Source: Nostoc paludosum FACHB-159 (GTDB lineage: Bacteria; Cyanobacteriota; Cyanobacteriia; Cyanobacteriales; Nostocaceae). Taken from it: a DNA stretch of 42,847 bases. Where the stretch lies: positions 1 through 42,847 of the forward strand of contig NZ_JACJTU010000057.1 in assembly GCF_014698835.1 (NCBI RefSeq), given 5' to 3'. Position numbers and translations under genes: made by a program. Of the stretch, positions 8,092-15,300 are shown piece after piece; the first letter of the stretch is position 1, and each line of letters begins with the position of its first letter. The notes beneath the pieces are model-generated. The model searched no databases. It worked only from the letters and a program-made list of their open reading frames with translations, and was not told the origin of the DNA.

Positions 8092-8110
8092 CACCCTCAA
8101 AATGAGGGTG
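8092..8110. terminator. Hairpin with T-run
   Basis: CACCCTCA, loop AAA, TGAGGGTG is a perfect 8-bp stem followed on the plus strand by TTTTCTCG. It lies just after the end of the ArsR-type gene on the minus strand and before the NPD gene promoter. On the minus strand the T-run precedes the stem, so it may work mainly as an RNA-stabilising hairpin for the ArsR transcript. Confidence 0.5.
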
Positions 8111-8119
8111 TTTTCTCGT

Positions 8120-8482
8120 TCAAAAAATTGCTGTTTTGCCCCGGAGAGTTTTTAGGCTTTCGGCCTGCTGTTGGACGCGTTCGCTAATGCGATCGCACGC
8201 TAGCTCACAAAGCTCAAAAATCATCGGATCGACAATCTCGTAATAGGCACTGGTGCCTTTAGGCTGACGAGATAAAATTCCTGCCTGAGTTAAAACTTTT
8301 AAATGCTTAGATAGATTTGCCTGCCCTAAGGCAGTAGCCTCGGCAATTTCCATCACATTCATTGCACCTGACTTCAAACAGGTCAAAATTTGTAAGCGAC
8401 TTGCTTCTGATAAAACCTTGAAGTAGTCAGCAACCGCCACGAGAACAACTGGATCGGCCTTGGGTGGCTTAGTTTTTGGCAT
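8120..8482 (-). CDS. ArsR-type winged-helix transcription regulator
   Basis: The 120-residue protein is a typical ArsR/SmtB-size repressor: DYFKVLSEASRLQILTCLKS, the recognition region MNVMEIAEATALGQANLSKH and the wing LTQAGILSRQPKGTSAYYEI. No CxC or other cysteine metal-sensing pair is present in the alpha-3 helix; the single cysteine of LTCLKS does not make a known site. The signal sensed is therefore unknown. It is upstream of the NPD and pentapeptide genes on the same strand, with 223 bp between, and may control them or itself. Its own upstream region (8483-8560) is very AT-rich with repeated TAGTTATT/TTAATAGTT motifs that could be operator half-sites. Confidence 0.88.
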   Translation of the reverse strand: MPKTKPPKADPVVLVAVADYFKVLSEASRLQILTCLKSGAMNVMEIAEATALGQANLSKHLKVLTQAGILSRQPKGTSAYYEIVDPMIFELCELACDRISERVQQQAESLKTLRGKTAIF

Positions 8483-8725
8483 AGGATAATTTAATGGTCA
8501 GCACAATAGTTATTTAATAGTTTATTAGTAATATAGCTAATTGCTAATTAAATTTAATAAAACCCTCAACGGCTAAGGCTAAATCCCATCGCCTTTCATA
8601 CCATTTCACGAAATACCTGTTAGTGCGATCGCCCTCCACCAACTCTAATGGAGATCAACCAGAATTGTAATTTGGTCGCTGCATCGGCAGTTAAATAAGT
8701 ATTTATACTAATTTTTGCTCGTAGA

Positions 8726-9151
8726 TTATTTACAGTGTTTTTGAAGAAGAGATGTAGCCAGTTCAAAACTATTAGGTTGAGTTTGTACTGCATAAGCTTC
8801 TCTTTCTAAATCTTGCCTGTGGATATCGCTATAGTGCATAAAAAACGGTCGCGCATAATTGATAGGCTGAATATCTAAACCTAAAGTTTTTATTTTCCCT
8901 TTCCCCGCACATACTTGTGCGGCATGAACAGCTTCGTGAATTATGGTTTGAGTACCAATTTGTAGGTCAAATACTACTGGATTAATCCAAATTTTTTTGC
9001 TAGCTTCCTGTAATAATCCATAGGCACCCCGTTTAGGCGGTAGCTGAATTATTACCTGAAACCCAAATTTTTCTAATTGATTTTTCAAATCGAGAAATTT
9101 TTGTTCAGGGGTGGGTGCTTGAGAAAGTTTTAATAGTACAGTTTCTATCAT
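8726..9151 (-). CDS. Small protein with HEXXH zinc-metallopeptidase motif
   Basis: I do not recognise the family by name. The 141-residue protein carries IIHEAVHAAQ (His72, Glu73, His76), the core zinc-binding and catalytic HEXXH motif of zincin peptidases. A conserved-looking downstream acidic helix, DLEREAYAVQTQP (about 115-127), could give the third ligand through its Glu, as in the gluzincin arrangement (HEXXH plus ExxxA/D). No signal peptide or membrane segment is evident, so it is probably cytoplasmic. It lies between the ArsR-type regulator and the transketolase on the minus strand with long spacers, so it seems to be a single-gene unit. It could be a domestic peptidase or an inactive relative. 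Confidence 0.65.
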   Translation of the reverse strand: MIETVLLKLSQAPTPEQKFLDLKNQLEKFGFQVIIQLPPKRGAYGLLQEASKKIWINPVVFDLQIGTQTIIHEAVHAAQVCAGKGKIKTLGLDIQPINYARPFFMHYSDIHRQDLEREAYAVQTQPNSFELATSLLQKHCK

Positions 9152-9224
9152 TAAAATTTATAGGTATTAAGATATTTTAATTATTAATCATGATATAACA
9201 ATTCTAAGGAATTCGTGAGAGGCA

Positions 9225-9257
9225 AGATACCCGAATTTTTAAAGAAGTCGGGTATCT
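9225..9257. terminator. Terminator hairpin of the TACCCGA family after the transketolase
   Basis: AGATACCCGA (9225-9234) pairs with TCGGGTATCT (9248-9257) in a 10-bp stem, 22 bp after the end of the minus-strand transketolase gene. The same arm sequence recurs after other genes at 30990, 37136 and, as a variant, 38511. Confidence 0.6.
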
Positions 9258-9278
9258 CTGACTTTTGGCGATCGCAAA

Positions 9279-11192
9279 TTATTTCACTAAATCCTTCACC
9301 TTCTTGATAATACTCACTGGGTCAATTCCTTGATGTGGAAATTGCTCCCACAAACCGCCACAGCCTTCTTTATGAGTGCCAAGATAAGCGTATTTGGGAG
9401 TCAAGCCACGCTCTAATAACCAACTACCAAAACGGCTGCCTAATCCAGTTCGACGATTAAAGGACTCGACCACAAGTACAAAGGGAGCATTACCAATTTT
9501 TGCCATCATTTCTTCGTCAATAACGTTTAAAGTTGGTTTGTTGATTAAACCTATATCTAAACCTTCTTGTTTGAGGCGCTCAACTGCATCGAGGGCACGA
9601 TATAAAGCATCACCAAAGCTAACAATGTAGCCTTGCGTTCCTTCTCGAATTACTTCATCTTTACCAGGAACAAATTTATAGTCACTACCAAAAAACTCAT
9701 GACCATTATTGTCGAGAATTAATGGTACTTTAGAACGGGTGGAGAAAATAAACCGCAGCCCAGGCTCAAAGAACGCTGATTCTACACAGGCTTTCATCTG
9801 ATTAGCATCAGATGGAAAATAAAGACGTGTTTGATAGCCATCATCCAAACCATTGTCAGCGAACATATTATTTAAACCGAAGTGGCAGGTGTTATCTGCC
9901 ATATCATCGATACCTGCATGAGAAAAGTGACAAAGTACATTCGAGTAGTTCAACCGCGCCATTGTAATCTCTGAAATACACATTTCTAAGAAAGCGCTAA
10001 AGGTTGCAAAAATACCTTGTTTTCCTGATTCCATTCCAAATCCAGCAGCAGCAGAAAAGTTACCGCGCTCCATAATGCCAGACGAGATAAAAATTTCTGG
10101 GTATGCATCGTGAATTTTCTTCAGGCCACACGAACCTTCAAGATCGCTATCGATGACTCTGACATTTTCCTTGCGCTCTACTTCACTGAGGCGACTTAAG
10201 ACAGCAACCATCGCATCACCGAACACGTTGCGATTAGCATCCCATTTATTACTGGAGCCAAGAAAAGTGTAGGTTTGTTTCGGTTTTTGAATACTCTTGA
10301 TGTATTCGACAGCAGCAGTTTGTCCCCGTGATTCGAGATATTGAATTGCTAACTCTACAGAAATCACATCATGACCGTGAGTAGAACCTTCTAACCCTGC
10401 AATACCAGGGCACATGGGGCGTTTATTGACGATCGCAATTGGCCCTGGAGTATTTACAGCCTCGTAAATACGATGGTATAGGTCGTCTATGTCTTCCCCA
10501 TTTCCTTCGAGTATCCTCAATCCATGTCCTTGTAAGGTTTTGGCAACGCTGTAACCAAACAGATATTTTGAAGGATGTCCGGCGATGGTCACATCGTTAT
10601 CATCAATGATGAGTTTGACGTTAAGATGTTGAGCGACAGCCAAGCGTGCGGCTTCAGCGTCGTTGCCTTCTTGCTGGGAACCATCGGAACCAAGGCAGAA
10701 AACCACTTTACCTGGATTTGCCATTGCCACACCATTGACGTAAGGCCACATGTGTCCTAGTCGTCCAGAACTAAACTTGACGCCGGGAGTTAGCCCTAAT
10801 TCCGGGTGTCCTGGTAAGCGCGAGTGTGCTTGGCGATAGTGTAGGAGTTGCTCGCTTGGTAAGTGTCCGTGTAAAGCTGCCATTAGATACTGAGTTGCGA
10901 CTCGATGTCCAGCCTCATCAAAGAAAATCGGCACAAACTTATCGGGTACTGAATTAAACAAGGCATCAAGTACGATCGCCTCTGGTACTGTGTCATAAGG
11001 CCCCCCAGTATGGCCGCCCACCCCTCTAGCAGCTCCGGTGGCTGTGAAAAAGACGATCGCATCACGGCACAGTTGAATATTTGCTTTTAGGTTTTCTCGT
11101 TGCTCCAAGGTAAGAGTTGGATTTGCCACATCGAGAACCACTGGCTTATAAGCACTCAAATCAATGGGAAATTGAACGTTAGTAACAGTCAT
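9279..11192 (-). CDS. Transketolase-family enzyme
   Basis: This 637-residue single-chain protein has the transketolase layout. The thiamine-diphosphate half carries GGHTGGPYDT (about 59-68) and GSDGSQQEGN (168-177), the GDG-type cofactor motif, ending with DDNDVTIAG. The pyrimidine-binding half has IMERGNFSAAAGFG with the catalytic Glu and ATFSAFLEM. The C-terminal third forms the regulatory/dimer domain. It is somewhat shorter than the main Calvin-cycle transketolase (about 670) and differs in motif detail, for example GSDGSQQ in place of GDGCLMEG, so it is probably a specialised paralogue transferring C2 units between sugar phosphates. It is divergent from a DeoR-type sugar regulator, which fits a carbohydrate pathway. 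AGGA precedes the ATG. Confidence 0.88.
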   Translation of the reverse strand: MTVTNVQFPIDLSAYKPVVLDVANPTLTLEQRENLKANIQLCRDAIVFFTATGAARGVGGHTGGPYDTVPEAIVLDALFNSVPDKFVPIFFDEAGHRVATQYLMAALHGHLPSEQLLHYRQAHSRLPGHPELGLTPGVKFSSGRLGHMWPYVNGVAMANPGKVVFCLGSDGSQQEGNDAEAARLAVAQHLNVKLIIDDNDVTIAGHPSKYLFGYSVAKTLQGHGLRILEGNGEDIDDLYHRIYEAVNTPGPIAIVNKRPMCPGIAGLEGSTHGHDVISVELAIQYLESRGQTAAVEYIKSIQKPKQTYTFLGSSNKWDANRNVFGDAMVAVLSRLSEVERKENVRVIDSDLEGSCGLKKIHDAYPEIFISSGIMERGNFSAAAGFGMESGKQGIFATFSAFLEMCISEITMARLNYSNVLCHFSHAGIDDMADNTCHFGLNNMFADNGLDDGYQTRLYFPSDANQMKACVESAFFEPGLRFIFSTRSKVPLILDNNGHEFFGSDYKFVPGKDEVIREGTQGYIVSFGDALYRALDAVERLKQEGLDIGLINKPTLNVIDEEMMAKIGNAPFVLVVESFNRRTGLGSRFGSWLLERGLTPKYAYLGTHKEGCGGLWEQFPHQGIDPVSIIKKVKDLVK

Positions 11193-11466
11193 AATTTATT
11201 CCTGGGAATTAACAAAGGACAATGGCATTTGGAAACTTGCAAAAAAAAAGAAATTCAGGCAATAGCAATCCGATCGCTTTTGCTCAACAAAGCAGGCTAT
11301 GAAAAGTCATTGAAAATGCAGCTAAGATTGTTAAATCTCGCTTGCACGAATGCGCTTGAATTTATTTAAAATTCGGGGGAAACATGCACTAACCTGCATA
11401 CCTATGAGTATAAACTCACAAACGTGCAATTTCAAGATAAAATATGCAATTTCCGGAAAATCAATT
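11193..11466. promoter_or_regulatory. Divergent regulatory region with phased TGCA motifs
   Basis: The spacer between the transketolase and the DeoR-type gene contains TGCA at 11343, 11385, 11395, 11425 and 11445. The last four are 10, 30 and 20 bp apart, so they fall on one face of the helix. The last two lie in a direct repeat, TGCAATTTC, at 11425-11433 and 11445-11453, close to the regulator start. This looks like an operator array for the DeoR-type protein. Confidence 0.5.
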
Positions 11467-12222
11467 ATGCTAACTGCGGAGCGACGACAATTTATCTTAG
11501 AGATTCTGCGGCGTGACAAAAAGGTGCTGTCATCGGAATTGAGTGCGGTTTTAAAGGTTTCTGAGGATACGATTCGCCGGGATTTGCGGGAATTAGCGGA
11601 ATCCGGTTTATTGCAGCGGGTTCATGGGGGGGCACTTTTGATTTCGCCAGCGATCGCTTCTTATGCCGATCGCCAAAAACAGGCTCCCAAAGAAAAAGAA
11701 GCGATCGCCCGTGCAGCTGCCAAATTGGTTTCTACTGGACAGGTGGTAATTTTAAATGGAGGCACTACAACTCTTCAAGTAGCCCGTCATTTGCCTTTAG
11801 ATTTGCAAGCGACAATTGTCACAAATAGCCCTCCCATTGCTGTTGCCTTAGCAGAACATCCCCATATAGAAGTTGTAATGTTAGGCGGACAACTCTACAA
11901 AAAAGCTTTGGTAAATGTTGGGGCTACTACAGTTGAGGCATTACGGATGATTCGTGCAGATTTGTGCATGTTGGGTGTGTGTAGTCTACATCCAGAATTT
12001 GGAATTAGCGTACAGAACTTGGACGAAGCACATGTCAAACGAGCTATGATTGCTGGAGCCGCTGAGGTAGTTGCATTAGCCACAGAGGAAAAGTTAGATA
12101 CTGCTGCTCCTTATGTTGTGGAATCGATTCATGCAGTTACTTACCTTGTAACTGCACCAACTGTATCCGATCGGATGCTAACTTCTTACAAAGCTTTAGG
12201 TTTAACCATCGTTCGTGAATAA
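11467..12222 (+). CDS. DeoR-family sugar-phosphate-responsive repressor
   Basis: The 251-residue protein matches the DeoR/GlpR family. An N-terminal winged helix reads MLTAERRQFILEILRRDKKV, then VSEDTIRRDLRELAESGLLQ and RVHGGAL, the family signature. A C-terminal sugar-phosphate-binding domain of the ribose-5-phosphate isomerase fold follows (NGGTTTLQVARHLP; TNSPPIAVAL; VMLGGQLYKKALVNVG). Such proteins usually repress genes for uptake or breakdown of a sugar and let go when a phosphorylated sugar binds. I chose the ATG at 11467 because MLTAERR is the usual beginning; the open frame runs 39 codons further upstream, but that part overlaps the TGCA array and matches nothing. The divergent transketolase is the obvious candidate target. 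Confidence 0.92.
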   Translation: MLTAERRQFILEILRRDKKVLSSELSAVLKVSEDTIRRDLRELAESGLLQRVHGGALLISPAIASYADRQKQAPKEKEAIARAAAKLVSTGQVVILNGGTTTLQVARHLPLDLQATIVTNSPPIAVALAEHPHIEVVMLGGQLYKKALVNVGATTVEALRMIRADLCMLGVCSLHPEFGISVQNLDEAHVKRAMIAGAAEVVALATEEKLDTAAPYVVESIHAVTYLVTAPTVSDRMLTSYKALGLTIVRE

Positions 12223-12249
12223 ATAACACAAGTTAGATGCAGAGAAAAC

Positions 12250-12376
12250 AGGGGTTAACTCTCAATACTTGTCGGGTTTTGGGGAAAAGGGGAAAGAAAA
12301 AACCTTTACCCTTTACCCTTTTCCCCAAACCAAATTCCGAGTTCAAAATGTAAAACCCCAGCAGTATTGAGTTAAC
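12250..12376. terminator. Composite inverted repeat between convergent genes
   Basis: Outer arms GTTAACTCTCAATACT (12253-12268) and AGTATTGAGTTAAC (about 12363-12376) pair with a 2-bp bulge. Inner arms GGGGAAAAGGG and CCCTTTTCCCC form a second perfect 11-bp stem, flanked by A/T runs. It can fold on either strand and probably ends both the DeoR-type transcript and the giant kinase transcript. Its right arm contains the TAA stop of the kinase gene. Confidence 0.65.
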
Positions 12377-15300
12377 TCTTAGTTTGCTCGTGAATCGGTA
12401 TGAAAATGGTAAATTCAGTCCCCTCACCTGGTGTAGAATTCACATCCAAAGTGCCGCCATGTTTTTCTACGACAATCTGATGGGCGATCGCCAGACCTAA
12501 ACCTGTACCTTTGCCAACACCTTTAGTAGTAAATAAATGGTCAAATATTTTTTCTTTGACTGACTCACTCATCCCTTGACCATTATCAGCAATGGCAATT
12601 TTCACATTTTTATCTACTACTGAAGTTGTAATTGTAATTTGGTTAGGATTGGCTTTAATTTCCTCAAAGCTGCGTCCGTGGTTTGCTTCTTCTAATGCAT
12701 CAATGGCATTAGCCAAGATATTCATAAATACTTGATTTAATTGACCCGGAAAACATTCAACTTGTGGTAAATTGCCATAGTTTATGGTAACTTCAATTGC
12801 TGGACGTTGTTCATTTCCCTTCAGACGATGTTTTAAAATTAAAATTGTGCTATCTAGACCCTCATGAATATTGAAACGTACTTTGTAATCTCGATCTGCA
12901 CGGGAGAAAGTTCTTAAACTAGTACTGATATTTTTCAAGCGATCGCAGGCGATAGTCATGGAATCAATCATCTTGGGTAAGTCTGCCAAACTATAATCCA
13001 AGTCAATTTCTTCGGCATGATCTATAATTTTATCCGCTGGATTGGGTAGATTTTCTTGATATAGTTTTAAATGTTCAACAATATCAGCAAGAGTGGGTTT
13101 AGCTTGTTTAAGACTGGCAGCAATAAAACCGAGAGGATTATTCATTTCATGAGCTACCCCAGCAACCAAGTTACCCAGTGCAGACATTTTCTCACTTTGC
13201 ACGATTTGTAACTGTGCTTGTTGTAAATCTTGGATTGCTTGTTGTGCTTGTTGATAGAGTTTGGCATTTTCCAAAGAGATGGCGGCTTGAGTGCAAAGTA
13301 GATTCAGCAGTTCGACGCGCTCATGGGTAAATGCTCCAGTTGTTAAGTTGTTTTCTAGATACAGCACGCCAAGGAGTTTGCCTTGATGCAAAATTGGCGT
13401 ACACAGCAGACTCTTGGGTTGTTGGCGTAAAATGTAAGCCTCGGTTAACAACAATGGATGCTCCATTGTATTGACGATCGCAGTCGTTTTTAAGCTGCGT
13501 TTGACTGTGTTAACTAGACTCACAGGCACATCCTTACTTTCTGACAGCAGTATGGACTGCAAAACCACCGCAGGTTGCCCAACTTGAGCCACTCCCTCAA
13601 TACTAAGTTGATTTTGATTGAGCAACATCAACACACATTTATCTGCGCCTGCGGTTGCGGTAACAATTTCTAGCAGTGCTGACAGTAGCTTGTCGAGTTG
13701 AATTTCGCTCGATAGCTTTTGAGAGGCTTTGAGGATGGCACTCAAGTCTAGAGCTGTGGATACACTACCACTGTTTCCGGATGAGGAGGTTTGAGAGATA
13801 AATCGGCTTTCATTTGCATAGACAGTTTCATTCGGCGTGTATCCTCTAGCAGACTGTTGCAAAATTGTTGTTAACAATTGGGGATAGTGTTGTTCTAAGT
13901 CGGCAACTTTAGCTTTTGCACCCCAATGGGCATAGCCATAGTAGGCTGCAATTAAATAATCTTGAGCGATGCGCTCTTTGCCCCAGTCCAGGTAAAATTT
14001 AGCAGCCAGTTCGTTAGCGATCGCTTCTTCTTGGATATAATCATTTTCGTGAGCTTCTTTGATGGCGCGATCGTAGAATTCTATAGCTTTGGCTTTATTA
14101 CCTTGTACTCGCTCTCGTTCTGCCTCCACTAGATAAAACTTGTGCAAAAAATTCATTGGTGCGTGGCTTGCCCATAGCTGAATCTTTTGCTGATTGTTTG
14201 CCACTCGATTTAAGATAGATTCTTGTTCTGATGGCACTGATGAATAGATTGCTAAGTGTGCCAAAGAATCATAAAAATTGAATACTAGGACGAAGATAGT
14301 TCCTTGTATTGCATCTAAATACGCTTGGGCTAGCAATGCATTTTGACAGGCGTTTTGGTATTCGCAAAACACATAACAAAGAATCATTTTGTTAAAATAA
14401 AACTGAAAAAGCGCAGTGCGATCGCTAGCATGATTCAACAGTTGTAAACAAGTTTTTTCATCGCAGATTTCACCCCGAAAACTGGATGGTTCCCCAGAGG
14501 GATTTAACAAATTCAGAACTGACTGTTGATAAATGCCTAGTATATATAAGATATTTTCTTGCTTGAGTTGAGTCAAGACATCACTTATAGTTGCTATTTC
14601 TTCTTGCAATACACTTAACTCATTCCCGACTAAATATGAATTTTGGTATTTCGTTAAGGCAGCATAACCAACAAATTCTAAGTTGCCACTTTCTACTGCA
14701 CTTTGATAGCTCTCCCACAAAATTGGCAATGTTTCTCTCAAATGAGCTTTGCCAAAAATTGTCGAACATCCAGCCACCATAAATGCAGATGCTTTCATGT
14801 CTGGAATATTGAAATTTTCTGCTAACTTTAAAGCTAATTTGCTGGATTGATAAGCTAAGTCAATATCTTGAAATTTTTCATTTAAGAGAATACTGTAACA
14901 AGCGTAACCATAGCTGGAGAAAAGCGAATTGCCATAATTGATTGATAAGTTCACGAGTTTGCAAATCACCAAAGGAAAAATTTCGGGCGCAGCTTGATAG
15001 GTAGCAGTACCAATACTGTTTAATATCCTTGCAGCTGCTAGTTTTTCAATATCTGTCATCAAAGGCAAGTTAATCAAATCTTCGATATTCTTGCCATTTA
15101 GATTATTTGTAGTTTCAGTAATTGCTTGTTGAGTATCTGAGGAATCAGGCGATTCGGGTATACTGGCTCCTACTAATTCCAAAGCTTCTAACCCAATTTT
15201 AACCGCTTGCAGCTTTTTTGCTTGGGCCATTTCAGCTTGGATTTTAACAGCATAAACTTTCATTTTGTCGATCGCAGTCTTAGCTTGTTGTAGAACAATA

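Noticed and set aside
11350..11466. N-terminal extension of the DeoR-type regulator
   Set aside because: The family starts at MLTAERR; the upstream codons overlap the TGCA array and have no resemblance to known proteins.
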